A stretch of DNA of 64,000 nucleotides from Rhizobium leguminosarum bv. trifolii WSM2297 (GTDB lineage Bacteria; Pseudomonadota; Alphaproteobacteria; Rhizobiales; Rhizobiaceae): NCBI RefSeq assembly GCF_000271845.1, contig NZ_JH719393.1:1125755-1189754 (forward strand), read 5' to 3'. The translations under genes were made by a program, and so were the position numbers. The notes under the pieces were generated by a model, which saw only the letters and a list, made by a program, of their open reading frames with translations, searched no databases and was not told the DNA's origin. Positions 43,730 to 52,839 of this stretch are shown piece by piece. How positions within the stretch are numbered: position 1 is the first letter of the stretch; the number at the start of each line of letters is the position of its first letter.

Positions 43730-44374
43730 TCAGGAGCCTTTCATGGCGAAGCGGCGCTCAAGAACGCGCCCGAGCCTCGACAGAATTTCAACGAATGCCC
43801 AGTAGAGGAGGGCGATGGAGAGGTAGGGAGTGACAACGGCGAAAGTGATCGAGCTGATGGCACCAGCCACTTTCGTCAGTTCGCCAAGTGTGATGACAGA
43901 CAGAACGGCCGATTCCTTCAGGAGTGCGATCGCTTGGCCCACACACGGCGGCACGGTGAGGCGCAAAGCTTGCGGCAGCTCCACATAAAGGAAGCATTGT
44001 CCCCGTGTCAGGCTCAGCATCTCGGCCGCTTCGCGTTCTCCCTTTGGGACGGCGTTGAGACCTGCCCGGGTCTCGGCGAACGGGCCGGCGCCATAGGCAC
44101 CGAGGCCCACGATGCCCGCCACATAGGGGCTGAGCAGAAGCCCGAATTGTGGGCCCCCGTAGTAGAGAAGGAACAGCACGAGCGCGAGCGGTGCGCCTCT
44201 GGCAAATTCCACATAGGCCCTGACCGCAAGGGAGAGCGGCCGGAAACGGCTGCGTAGCGCCGAGGCAAGCATGATGCCGAGAAGGATTGCGATTGCCATA
44301 CCGCTGACCGACACCGTGATGGTGGTTAGAAGTCCGGCAAGATAGAGCGGAGCGTCGTTCGTGAAGCCGGTCAT
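43730..44374 (-). CDS. Polar amino-acid ABC transporter permease
   Basis: The 214-aa HisM/GlnP-type permease has about five membrane helices and the E-A-A-x-x-x-G-type coupling segment ([14 protein letters not shown]). Its start overlaps the stop of the second permease (ATGA). It forms a heterodimer with the product of 44371-45024. Confidence 0.9.
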   Translation of the reverse strand: MTGFTNDAPLYLAGLLTTITVSVSGMAIAILLGIMLASALRSRFRPLSLAVRAYVEFARGAPLALVLFLLYYGGPQFGLLLSPYVAGIVGLGAYGAGPFAETRAGLNAVPKGEREAAEMLSLTRGQCFLYVELPQALRLTVPPCVGQAIALLKESAVLSVITLGELTKVAGAISSITFAVVTPYLSIALLYWAFVEILSRLGRVLERRFAMKGS

Positions 44375-45024
44375 TGGCCTTCGCTCCCATGCGAGAGACG
44401 TCGTTCGATCAAAAGGCCCACTCCTGCGAGAAGTATACCGATCGCGACATAGAGAATGAGAGCGGAGGCATAGGCGTCCAGCGGCCGAAAGGTGGAGGCG
44501 GCGACCTGCTGGGCGCGGCGCGTCAGGTCGGTGACGGCGATCACCGAGACGAGTGAGGAGTTCTTCACCAGAGCCTGCATTTCGCCAACGAGCGCCGGCA
44601 GCATGGTGCGGAAAGCCTGAGGCGCCTCGATATGCAGGAAGATCGTGCGGGGAAAAAGGCCAAGCATTTTCGCCGCCTCGATCTCGCCTTTCGGGATGGC
44701 CTGGAGGCCCGCCCGGTAGATTTCGGACTGGAAGGCAGCTGTATTCAGCGCTAGGGCCACGGTCGCCGCAACGACCGGGTCCAGCTCAAGCCCGAGAAAG
44801 GGGAGAATATAGAAGATGATCAACAGCTGGACGAGGATCGGCGTTCCACGCCAGAAGGAGAGATAGATCCCGGCCAGGGCCCGGATCCATCGTCCGCCAC
44901 GTCCGGCCGCCGCCAGCAGGAGGGCCAGCGGCGCGCCGAGAAGAAGCGCCGCCAGACTGATCGTCATCGTTGTGGTCAGGCCATCGAGAAGTGCCGGCCA
45001 AATGTGTGCGACTGTCTTTTCCAT
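44371..45024 (-). CDS. Polar amino-acid ABC transporter permease
   Basis: The start M-E-K-T-V-A-H-I-W at 45024 is preferred to the longer frame. The 217-aa permease has the coupling motif E-I-E-A-A-K-M-L-G-L and five helices. It lies 22 bases after the binding-protein gene and overlaps the next permease. Confidence 0.9.
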   Translation of the reverse strand: MEKTVAHIWPALLDGLTTTMTISLAALLLGAPLALLLAAAGRGGRWIRALAGIYLSFWRGTPILVQLLIIFYILPFLGLELDPVVAATVALALNTAAFQSEIYRAGLQAIPKGEIEAAKMLGLFPRTIFLHIEAPQAFRTMLPALVGEMQALVKNSSLVSVIAVTDLTRRAQQVAASTFRPLDAYASALILYVAIGILLAGVGLLIERRLSHGSEGQ

Positions 45025-45046
45025 GACCTGCCTGTCGCTGCGCGTC

Positions 45047-45892
45047 TTACTCGGCGGTGGGGAGAGCTTCCGGCAGTTCCATCGGCGCACCGAACCACTT
45101 CTTCTGAAGCTCTGCGAGCTTGCCGGACTTGTTCAGCTTGATCTGTTCCGCATCGATCAGCGCATTGAGTGCAGCGCTGTCTGCGTCATTGCGGCCGGCC
45201 CACGCGAAATAGGTCTTCGGGCCGAAGGTCGGCAGAACCACTTCGAACGCATCGGGACGCTGGCGAGCTACTTCCAGGAGGTTCGGAAGCGAATTGACGA
45301 CAGCCTGGATGCGGCCGGCGCCGAGATCGGCATAGGCCTCCGAGAAATCGGTATAGGTAGAGACCGTCACGGCCGGCTTGCCGCCGTCCTTCAGCTTTCC
45401 AGCAAAGGTCTCAAGTGCTGCGAGCTGGGCCGAACCTGCCTGCGAACCGACCGCCTTGCCGGCGATGTCTTCGGGCTTGGTGATCGCCGTATCGCCCTTG
45501 CGCTTGAGAATGGCCATGGTCGCATCCGCAATCGGGGCGGAGAGGTGATAGGCCTTCATGCGCTCCGAGGTGACCGTGACCGACGTGACGACATAGTCGA
45601 AGCGGCCTGCCGCGAGGCCCGGTAGAATGCCCTGCCAGGGTAGGTCGAGCCGCTTCAACGTGACATTCGGCAATGCCTTCATGACTTCTGCCATGATGTC
45701 GGCCGAGTAGCCGACGATCTTGCCGTCTTCAACGAATTCGAAAGGCGCAAAGCGTGCTTCGGTTGCAACAGTAAATACCTTGTCGGACTTGACCTTTTCG
45801 AGAAGGTCTGCAGTCCGCGCAGTGGAGGTCGAAAGCGCGGCAACGAGTGCTGCGCCGATAAGAAGAGCTTTTGAGGTCGATAGACGCTTCAT
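45047..45892 (-). CDS. Amino-acid ABC transporter substrate-binding protein
   Basis: The start at 45892 has GGGGAACGG upstream and a signal peptide (M-K-R-L-S-T-S-K-A-L-L-I-G-A-A-L-V-A-A-L). The mature 281-aa-class protein fits SBP_bac_3, with F-A-P-F-E-F-V-E-D-G-K-I-V-G-Y and G-S-Q-A-G-S-A-Q. It captures a polar or basic amino acid in the periplasm. The downstream ureohydrolase hints at a guanidino compound. Confidence 0.9.
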   Translation of the reverse strand: MKRLSTSKALLIGAALVAALSTSTARTADLLEKVKSDKVFTVATEARFAPFEFVEDGKIVGYSADIMAEVMKALPNVTLKRLDLPWQGILPGLAAGRFDYVVTSVTVTSERMKAYHLSAPIADATMAILKRKGDTAITKPEDIAGKAVGSQAGSAQLAALETFAGKLKDGGKPAVTVSTYTDFSEAYADLGAGRIQAVVNSLPNLLEVARQRPDAFEVVLPTFGPKTYFAWAGRNDADSAALNALIDAEQIKLNKSGKLAELQKKWFGAPMELPEALPTAE

Positions 45893-45971
45893 AATTCCGT
45901 TCCCCGTTTTCAGTGTTGAAAACAGGAAATCATGGACAACAGCGCAAAAAAATAGAAAAAATATGGAGTTC

Positions 45972-45990
45972 ACATCAGAAAATATGATGT
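45972..45990. promoter_or_regulatory. Dyad between LysR gene and amino-acid ABC operon
   Basis: ACATCA (45972-45977) and TGATGT (45985-45990) form a perfect inverted repeat around seven A/T-rich bases in the 110-bp divergent region. It is the likely binding site of the LysR regulator at 46003. Confidence 0.6.
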
Positions 45991-46002
45991 AAGGCGTTGT
46001 CG

Positions 46003-46932
46003 ATGCTTCTAGCCCAGTCCGACCTTAGATCGTTGACCGTCTTTCGTGCCGTGGTGGAGCATAAAAGCTTCCTTGGTGCGCAGATCACCCTTGGGCTCAG
46101 TCAATCGGCCGTGAGCTTTCATATAAAGGCGCTGGAAGACAGGCTCGGCTTCAGGCTCTGTCGTCGCGGCCGCGGCGGCTTCGAGCTGACCGATCGGGGC
46201 GCTATCGTGCACGAGCAGTCGAAATCGCTGTTTCTGGCGCTCAATGCCTTCGAGAGCGATGTCGGCAACTTGAAGAACCGGATTACGGGAACGCTGAGAC
46301 TTGGCCTGGTGGATAACACGATCACCGACGCCGACCTTCCCATCCACCGCATCATCGCCCGGATCAGCGACAGAGCGCCGGAGGCACGGCTGGAGCTGGT
46401 CATCGATTCGCCGGATGCGCTTCTGTCCGAAATCGCCAATGGCGGCCTCGACATTGCCATTCTGCCGGAAACGGAACCTTACCAGGGCCTGAAATTATCG
46501 CGCCTGCGCGACGAGACCCATTCTCTCTATTGCGCAAAGGGGCATCCGCTTTTCTCATCGCCGGATAATGAGATTTCGGTTGAGCGGGTCGAGGGCTTCG
46601 ATTTTGTCGTCAGGCCCTATGCCAATATGCGGGAGCTGCAATATTTTCCGAAGGCACGGGCGCGGGCGTCTGCCTCGAACATGGAAGCGCAGGCAATGTT
46701 CGTAATGTCCGGACGCTACCTCGGATATCTGCCGGATCACTACGCGGCGGACTGGGTGCAGAAGGGGATCTTTCGGGCAGTGCTAGCAGAGCAGGCGCGG
46801 ATCAAGTCGCCTTTCATCATTGCCACCCGCCTCGGGGAGAAACCGTCCACGGTTCTCGACTTCTTCATTCGCGAACTCGCCGGATTTGCCTCCGAAGCTC
46901 TTCATCGTGGGCCCCATTTGCTTAATGACTGA
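46003..46932 (+). CDS. LysR-family regulator of the amino-acid ABC/ureohydrolase operon
   Basis: The ATG at 46003 gives a 309-aa protein with the LysR helix-turn-helix (H-K-S-F-L-G-A-Q-I-T-L-G-L-S-Q-S-A-V-S) and effector domain. It is divergent from the transporter operon and shares a 110-bp regulatory gap with a dyad. It probably activates the operon on sensing the imported solute or its product. Confidence 0.88.
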   Translation: MLLAQSDLRSLTVFRAVVEHKSFLGAQITLGLSQSAVSFHIKALEDRLGFRLCRRGRGGFELTDRGAIVHEQSKSLFLALNAFESDVGNLKNRITGTLRLGLVDNTITDADLPIHRIIARISDRAPEARLELVIDSPDALLSEIANGGLDIAILPETEPYQGLKLSRLRDETHSLYCAKGHPLFSSPDNEISVERVEGFDFVVRPYANMRELQYFPKARARASASNMEAQAMFVMSGRYLGYLPDHYAADWVQKGIFRAVLAEQARIKSPFIIATRLGEKPSTVLDFFIRELAGFASEALHRGPHLLND

Positions 46933-47149
46933 TTCAGGTACAGCCTTGCGAGTTCGGGAGTTCCAAGCAGTCGCTTTCTCTCAGATCTCAAGATTGCCTG
47001 TCCAGATCGGGGGCATAGTTCCATAAATTACTGACATGCCGCACGAGGAAATCGCGTCGTCGATAATCTGAATCGGGGCCTTCGCGCCAACTTACTATGG
47101 ATATTGTCATTCAAATGCATTACCTTGCTGTTAAATTTGGAGATAGCCA

Positions 47150-47458
47150 ATGGCTGCAAACGCACTTGTCCAAACACGTATCGATGCCGAAGTTCGGGAT
47201 CGTGCTTCCGCCGTCCTTGAGAACATGGGCCTGACGGTATCAGATGCGGTCCGTATCCTGCTCACGCGGACAGCTAATGAGGGTGCGCTGCCACTTGAAC
47301 TTTTTTCGGGAAGCGAGGCTCACGATGCTTGGTTTCGCACGAAGGTACTCGAAGCGCTGAACGACACTCGACCGGACGTGTCAGATTTTGACGTCGAGGC
47401 ACACTTCGCGGAGCGCCGGGCGACAGCGCGCGTCAAAGCAGGTGCTCTCAAGTCGTGA
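47150..47458 (+). CDS. RelB/DinJ-family antitoxin
   Basis: The ribbon-helix-helix N-terminus (V-Q-T-R-I-D-A-E-V-R-D-R-A and L-T-V-S-D-A-V-R-I-L-L-T-R) and the disordered acidic C-terminus mark a RelB/DinJ antitoxin. 102 aa. It overlaps the toxin gene by four bases. It binds and represses its own promoter in related systems. Confidence 0.87.
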   Translation: MAANALVQTRIDAEVRDRASAVLENMGLTVSDAVRILLTRTANEGALPLELFSGSEAHDAWFRTKVLEALNDTRPDVSDFDVEAHFAERRATARVKAGALKS

Positions 47459-47736
47459 AGCTTACATGGTCTGCGTTCGCGCTGTCGGATCGAGACGCCA
47501 TATTCACCTATATCGAGGCAGACAAACCTTCGGCCGCTGTAATGATCGACGAGCGGATCATGGCCGCTGCGCGCCGCTTGGTCGATTTTCCAGCAAGCGG
47601 TCGCGTTGGAAGAATTGCTGGGACACGCGAACTGGTGATCAACGGAACGCCATATGTCGTTACGGAAACAGCAGTTCGTGTCCTGCGCGTCCTTCATGGA
47701 TCGCTGGAATGGCCCGACACTTTGCCCGGTAGCTAA
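47455..47736 (+). CDS. RelE/ParE-family toxin
   Basis: Translation would start at the GTG at 47455, which overlaps the antitoxin stop. The 93-aa protein has the RelE/ParE fold, with A-L-S-D-R-D-A-I-F-T-Y-I-E, G-R-V-G-R-I-A-G-T-R-E-L and a final R-V-L-R-V-L-H-G-S. The conserved G-T-R-E-L stretch is typical of ParE-like proteins. Whether it acts on gyrase or on translation cannot be told from sequence. Confidence 0.86.
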   Translation: MKLTWSAFALSDRDAIFTYIEADKPSAAVMIDERIMAAARRLVDFPASGRVGRIAGTRELVINGTPYVVTETAVRVLRVLHGSLEWPDTLPGS

Positions 47737-47769
47737 ATTTTCAGCTTGACGCGCAAGACGCTACGTCTT

Positions 47770-48235
47770 CCTGGCCGAACTGCTCCCGCACGTCTCGACC
47801 CTGCCCTCTTCGCCGCATCGAGAAGGTCCTTCTGTAGGAGACCAGACAGAAGAAATCTTGAGCGCGCTTCATCGGGTCACGGCGCTTCTCGACCGTCCGG
47901 AAGATCTCGGAGCGCTCCTGACGCCGGCAACGACGGAACTTTATTATCGACTTCTACAAGGTCAGCATGGTGCAACCCTCAGAGATTCCGCGACTGGAAA
48001 TACGAAGCTCGCTCGATCGGACGGGTGATGTCCTGGCTAAAGGAGCATTATCGCGAATCGATGTCTATCGGCCTGCTCGCCAGTCTCGCAGGCATGAGCC
48101 CGACGTCGCTCCATCGGCACTTCCCGGCGATGACGCTCATGACGCCGCTCGAGTACAGGATGCATGTTAGACACCACGAGGCTCGTAAGCTGTTGTTGAT
48201 CGGCGGCGCGAACGCCAGAGGCGTGGGATTTCGCG
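47770..48235 (+). pseudogene. AraC-family regulator (AraC_N type), frameshifted and truncated
   Basis: The first frame gives the AraC_N effector region (L-A-E-L-L-P-H-V-S-T-L-P, G-A-L-L-T-P-A-T-T-E-L-Y-Y-R-L-L). Near 48010 it shifts to I-G-R-V-M-S-W-L-K-E-H-Y-R-E-S-M and the first DNA-binding helices, G-M-S-P-T-S-L-H-R-H-F. Sequence similarity stops after N-A-R-G-V-G-F, before the second helix-turn-helix. The start of the gene is also missing. Confidence 0.72.
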
Positions 48236-48473
48236 CCCGACCTTCATATCAATACGTTCAAGGTGAAGAGCAGGAATTTCAATCACTTCCAGCTCGCGAA
48301 TTACAGGTCGTAAGTGAAAGTTGGTTCAAGAGCTTAGATATTTGTCAGTGTCGCTCTGGGTTAAGTACTTGGGGTCAACTGTGGAGAACTGGCTCCATGC
48401 TGTCCGTGGCCACTGCTCCGGCTTCCCATGAAGCTGCCGCGCCGATTTTGCAGCGACCCCAGTGTCCTGACAT

Positions 48474-48941
48474 TCAATCGCGCGACGGTGGGGGCCGCTT
48501 CATAGTCAAGAGCTCCATCACATCATGCAGATCGTCTGCCGATGCGATGGCAACTGTCAGCCATTTCCCGTCGATGTATGTTTTGGCGCTATCGTAGAGC
48601 TGGACCAATTGAGGACGCCAGACATAACGCCGCTCCTCAAACTTCTCTCGTTCTGCTCCCCCCATGACCACGACAGCCGAAAACCGCCGGTATTCCGGTA
48701 CGAAAGTGGTGAACGCCTTGGTTTTCTTGTAGCGCAAGGACCAACCGCGGTACTTGCCACCATAGAGCCAGTCCGGCGCGAATACTCCAGGGTAGAATTC
48801 GTCGATCCAGTCCCGCAGCTCGTCCCAACGCTCGAACGCCTCCGGTCCGATCCATTCGCGGACGGCGCTGTTATCGGGCGGCGCTGATTTGTCGGTGATC
48901 CTGTCGCCGATTTGGGGAAGCGTAGGCGTAGGTGAAATCAT
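48474..48941 (-). CDS. DUF3788-domain protein
   Basis: The start at 48941 has GAGG upstream. The 155-aa product begins with a short proline-rich stretch, then A-F-E-R-W-D-E-L-R-D-W-I, then W-L-Y-G-G-K-Y-R-G-W-S-L-R-Y-K-K and F-T-T-F-V-P-E, characteristic of DUF3788. It is a soluble protein of unknown function. Confidence 0.78.
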   Translation of the reverse strand: MISPTPTLPQIGDRITDKSAPPDNSAVREWIGPEAFERWDELRDWIDEFYPGVFAPDWLYGGKYRGWSLRYKKTKAFTTFVPEYRRFSAVVVMGGAEREKFEERRYVWRPQLVQLYDSAKTYIDGKWLTVAIASADDLHDVMELLTMKRPPPSRD

Positions 48942-49012
48942 CTTAAGCCTCATGTTGATGGTCCGGCAGGCACCGGAGGGTTGAGATACGGACGACAAGA
49001 GCTTGTACGCCC

Positions 49013-49720
49013 TCAGCATGCTGCTGGCGGCGATTGCGGGAGTGAGGGGAGGTCGCAATACCGTCTGTCGGCGCTCGCGAATACCGCAGGGTGATCGTGG
49101 GTTTCTCGCAGATCCTCTACGGAGGTCAGGTCGAGAGCGGCGAGCACTTTTTCCCTCGCTACTGGTGCCTGGCTCCACTCCAGGAAGGCTGTGCCCTGTA
49201 GCAAGAGAAACTGCTGGGTCTTCAGCCCGATCGAGCTGAGTGCCAGCGACAGATAGGGCGTGAGAAAATCGGGCTGGTTGGCTCGCTCGCCGTTGAAGAA
49301 GCCGCCGGACGCGACACCGACAAAGACCGGACGGTCCCGGAGCATTCCCACCTTCCCGCCCGGCGTAGATTTCATTGTCCGGCCGACGCGCAGGATCTGG
49401 TCGATCCACGCCTTGAGGACGGACGGGATGGTCAAATTGTGCATCGGCGTTCCGATGACAATCGCATCTGCAGCTTCAATTTCCCGAATCAGCGCTTCGG
49501 AAAGATCAAGAGAACCCATCGGCGGGGCGGCCAATGTTGCCGGCGACGCCAGCGCGGCGGCGTAGAGGGCCAGGGTTTGGGGCAGGGGTTCAGCGCCCAA
49601 ATCCCGCCGAGTGATGGCCCTGCCGGGCGCAACCTCAAGAAGCTTTTCGACGATCGCTGCCGAAAGCTGGCGGCTGTGCGATTGTTGGCGCGGACTGCTA
49701 TCGATATGGAGGATGTTCAT
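49013..49720 (-). CDS. azoR: FMN-dependent NADH-azoreductase
   Basis: The 235-aa flavodoxin-fold protein has the AzoR FMN site (D-S-S-P-R-Q-Q-S-H-S, then P-M-H-N-L-T-I-P and G-V-A-S-G-G). It reduces quinones and azo compounds with NADH. It is the last gene of a minus-strand run with an AhpD-like gene and a nitroreductase, all consistent with electrophile or quinone stress. Confidence 0.88.
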   Translation of the reverse strand: MNILHIDSSPRQQSHSRQLSAAIVEKLLEVAPGRAITRRDLGAEPLPQTLALYAAALASPATLAAPPMGSLDLSEALIREIEAADAIVIGTPMHNLTIPSVLKAWIDQILRVGRTMKSTPGGKVGMLRDRPVFVGVASGGFFNGERANQPDFLTPYLSLALSSIGLKTQQFLLLQGTAFLEWSQAPVAREKVLAALDLTSVEDLRETHDHPAVFASADRRYCDLPSLPQSPPAAC

Positions 49721-49763
49721 GTGATTGATCCCGGAGCTTCAAAAGGTTGCGACAGGCCAAAGC

Positions 49764-50283
49764 TCAGATCGAGCCGGCCGGGATAACGGCGGGAAAATCC
49801 TTTTCGGGATCGAACACGTTGTTGAAGAAGTTCGTCAGCGAGTACATCGCCACCAGAGCGACAATCTCGATGATGTTCGCGTCGGTGTAGCCGGCATCGC
49901 GGACGGCGTTCAGATCTTCGTCGCTGACCTGCCCTCGGGTCTCGATGACCTTACGCGCAAACTGGACCGCGGCATCCCGCTTCGGATCGTTTGCCTGACC
50001 CTTCCGAGCGAGAATGATGTCCTCGGCCGGCAGGTTGGCCATATGTTCAGCGGTAAAGCTGTGAACTGTCAGGCAATAGTTGCAGCCGTTCACTTCCGAG
50101 ACGGCGAGGCCGATGCTGTCGCGCGTCTTGACATCGAGCGCTTTGCTCAAGGAGCCGAGCAGAGTAGCCCATGCGTTGAACGCGATCGGGCTTGGTGAAT
50201 CCGATGTTGTTGGTGAAAGCATCAAGCGTCTGTCTGGATGCGGCCGGCACCTGTTCCGGCGTCAGAACACTGGTTCTTGTCAT
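49764..50283 (-). pseudogene. AhpD-like carboxymuconolactone-decarboxylase-family gene, copy 1, broken
   Basis: The N-terminal frame M-T-R-T-S-V-L-T-P-E-Q-V-P-A-A-S runs to I-G-F-T-K near 50205. The rest, P-I-A-F-N-A-W-A-T, the redox motif C-N-Y-C-L-T-V-H and the intact C-terminus, is in another frame. Comparison with copy 2 at 54668-55208 shows that about ten codons including M-M-A-S-F-A have been deleted with a change of frame. An internal ATG could allow a truncated product. Confidence 0.78.
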
Positions 50284-50317
50284 GGTAGTCTCCTTAAATT
50301 GTCGGTTGGATTGCGAA

Positions 50318-51013
50318 TTATGCGAAGGACAGGACGTCTGCCACCGGCATGCGCGGCTTCTGCGGCCAGTTGCCGGCCCGCTCCGGTCCCACGGTCAACA
50401 GCATGACCGGGATCTCGTCTCCGCCCAGGCCGTATTCCCGGTGGACCGCGTCGGCGTCGAAACCGATCATCGGCGTCGAACCCAGGCCGAAGGAACTGGC
50501 CGCAGCGATGATCGCTGCCGCGCCGAAGGTTGCGGAGCGCACGGCCTCGTCACGCTGCCGTTGAGGTTGGTCATCATAAAGACCGCGTGCCGGTCGTTCC
50601 CATTCCGGCACGACATGTGCCGGCATGATGCCCGCTTCCACCACCGGCGCCAGACGTGCAGGGATCGTGCTGGCATCTGCGAGTTTGCCGATAATGACGA
50701 AAGTGACGGCAGCGTCGGTGATCGCGGGCTGGCCCCAGGCGATCGGGCGGAGGCGAGCCTTGGCTTCAGCCGTGCGCACCGCTATGAACCGCCAGTTCTG
50801 CAGGTGGAAGGACGTCGGCGCGGATGTGCCGATCCTCACCAACTGGCGGATTTGGTCGCCGCTCAAGCTGGCAGCGGCATCGTAGTACTTCGTAGCGCGG
50901 CGGGTGAGCATGCTTTCGGTGACGGCGTTCGTCGGGAAAGCGCGCCCGCCCTGATAGATTTCCGCACCCATGCCGGCTGCGGTTTCGGTTTTGGCTGTAG
51001 CGATGTCGTTCAT
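50318..51013 (-). CDS. Nitroreductase-family protein
   Basis: The 231-aa protein has nitroreductase features: R-R-A-T-K-Y-Y-D for phosphate binding, S-A-P-T-S-F-H-L-Q-N-W-R-F and G-L-G-S-T-P-M-I-G-F. It is an FMN-dependent NAD(P)H enzyme for nitro or quinone compounds. It lies between the AraC gene and the AhpD-like gene, all leftward. Confidence 0.87.
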   Translation of the reverse strand: MNDIATAKTETAAGMGAEIYQGGRAFPTNAVTESMLTRRATKYYDAAASLSGDQIRQLVRIGTSAPTSFHLQNWRFIAVRTAEAKARLRPIAWGQPAITDAAVTFVIIGKLADASTIPARLAPVVEAGIMPAHVVPEWERPARGLYDDQPQRQRDEAVRSATFGAAAIIAAASSFGLGSTPMIGFDADAVHREYGLGGDEIPVMLLTVGPERAGNWPQKPRMPVADVLSFA

Positions 51014-51108
51014 TGGATGGCTCCTTCATCAAGTGATTACGGAGCCCAGTTTACGGACGATGATGCAAACATCGAGACTGTATATGCACAATAAGATGCT
51101 CGAAAGGA

Positions 51109-52098
51109 TCAATCTCGCGCTGAAGGTAATTTTGCGCCTTTCTGTTCGCCTGTTTGAGTCAGCCGGCGCCATTCCCCCGGCGTCATCCCCATCCTTTCGG
51201 CAAACACACGGCGGAATGCCGAAACAGATTGATAGCCGACCGTCTCGGCCACGGTCTCGGTGCTGATCGCTGGCTTTTTCAACTCGTTGGCCGCTAGACC
51301 CATGCGCAGATCGGTCAACAAGTCGAGGGCGGAGCAACCTAACCTGTCCTGGAAGTGCCGCATGAACGTGGCGCGCGACATGCCGCACAAGTCCGCCAGA
51401 TCCGGCAGTTTCCAAGGCCGCGTTGGATCGGCGAACATCGCCGCAATGGCTGGAGCCAGTCGCGGATGGCTGGCCAGGGCCAACAAGCCTTCCGGGGGTT
51501 TTTCGGATTCGCTTGCCGCTCGCAATACCAGCGTGAATAGGACCGACGAGAGCGCGTTGAGAACGGCGCGACCGCCCGCTCTGTCGCTGGCCGATTCCAT
51601 TCGCATCAGCCCAACAAGACTGGCGAGTTGGTTGGAAGCGGACCCGATGCCATCTGCTCTTTGACCGTTCATGGCCCGTGCCACGAGATTCGTCGGCAGG
51701 TAATTGCGGATCAGGCGATCATGGGGCGGTGCGATGAAAAATCGGCCACACAACAGATCGAGTTGCTCGCCCTGGCTATCGTTCTCGCTCAGCATCCATC
51801 CCGCAGACCCGTGGCTCTGCTGAGTGCGGATGGGTGTTTGTCCGCTACCGTCGTGCAACACATGCGCAGCACCGTGAGGCAGCAGCACGATATCTCCGCT
51901 CACCAGTTCCCTCGCCGTTCTCGTTTCCGGATCCTCGAAAATGGCCCGGCCCTTGACTATGACGTGGTAGGGGATTTCGTTCGCCGCAGCCTGGCCCCAG
52001 GTCAATCGCCACGGGGCACCGTAGGCGCAGCGGACCTCGAGCTGCCCGGTCACGCTGACGATTTGCAGGAGATGGCTCAACCAGTCGACTTCAGACAT
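51109..52098 (-). CDS. AraC-family regulator with N-terminal cupin
   Basis: The start M-S-E-V-D-W-L-S-H-L-L at 52098 removes a 30-residue unlikely extension. The 329-aa protein has a cupin_6 domain (D-I-V-L-L-P-H-G-A-A-H) and an AraC DNA-binding pair (L-A-D-L-C-G-M-S-R-A-T-F-M-R-H-F and G-Y-Q-S-V-S-A-F-R-R-V-F). It heads the leftward nitroreductase/azoreductase cluster and is its likely regulator. Confidence 0.88.
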   Translation of the reverse strand: MSEVDWLSHLLQIVSVTGQLEVRCAYGAPWRLTWGQAAANEIPYHVIVKGRAIFEDPETRTARELVSGDIVLLPHGAAHVLHDGSGQTPIRTQQSHGSAGWMLSENDSQGEQLDLLCGRFFIAPPHDRLIRNYLPTNLVARAMNGQRADGIGSASNQLASLVGLMRMESASDRAGGRAVLNALSSVLFTLVLRAASESEKPPEGLLALASHPRLAPAIAAMFADPTRPWKLPDLADLCGMSRATFMRHFQDRLGCSALDLLTDLRMGLAANELKKPAISTETVAETVGYQSVSAFRRVFAERMGMTPGEWRRLTQTGEQKGAKLPSARD

Positions 52099-52290
52099 TG
52101 GACCCCTGGGTCTTGAATCGCTGACGCACCATAGCGCACTGCGCGGCCCGCGTCCGATGTAGCAGGTCAGGCAAGAAGCTTTGGACATTAGAGGGACCGG
52201 AGCGCTCAGCGATGCCGCTCTTAGAGGTGCATGGCACCCTCGTTGGTTTCGTGTGACGACCCATAAAACCGGGCGGCGTGGTTTCCCCGG

Positions 52291-52761
52291 TCAGGACAGC
52301 CCAGCGGTCGCCGCGTATTTCTGACGATACGTGTCCCTGATTTCTTCCTGGCTCCGAGGCGGATCGGCAAAGACATGAGCGGGAGAAAGAAGCGGTGAAA
52401 TTGAGGTGGTTTCAATTCTGACGACATGATCGACAGGATATTCCGAGCCGTTTGTCGCGCGGACCCAGTCGGCAATCATCGAAAACTCATCGCTTCCCGG
52501 CGGCAAAACCACCGCACGACCCGTGAACCGGTATCCGCGCCGCTGGAATACGTCGACCACATTGGTTTCGACGGCCGGATTTCGCTTCAGGTTCAGGATC
52601 GTCCGAGGCGATGCGATATCGGCGAAGTAAAGTACGCCATTGCGCACCGTTAGCGATGCCTTCGGCGAAAGACTTGGCGTTCCGTCCTCGTTGATCGTGG
52701 CGACGAAGGACAGGATTGCCTGCTTGATGATTGCCTCCATATCGGGAGTGATTTCAGCCAT
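52291..52761 (-). CDS. Pyridoxamine-5'-phosphate-oxidase-like flavin protein
   Basis: The start M-A-E-I-T-P-D-M-E at 52761 is preferred to the longer frame. The 156-aa split-barrel protein has F-V-A-T-I-N-E-D-G-T-P-S-L-S-P-K and N-L-K-R-N-P-A-V-E-T-N, typical of general-stress FMN-binding members rather than true PdxH. The substrate is unknown. Confidence 0.82.
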   Translation of the reverse strand: MAEITPDMEAIIKQAILSFVATINEDGTPSLSPKASLTVRNGVLYFADIASPRTILNLKRNPAVETNVVDVFQRRGYRFTGRAVVLPPGSDEFSMIADWVRATNGSEYPVDHVVRIETTSISPLLSPAHVFADPPRSQEEIRDTYRQKYAATAGLS

Positions 52762-52839
52762 GATTATACTCGCTTGAATATGGTTTGAGCCCACCCGTGC
52801 GTCGCTCGCTATTTGCAGTGGCATCCACCTTGGCGGACG

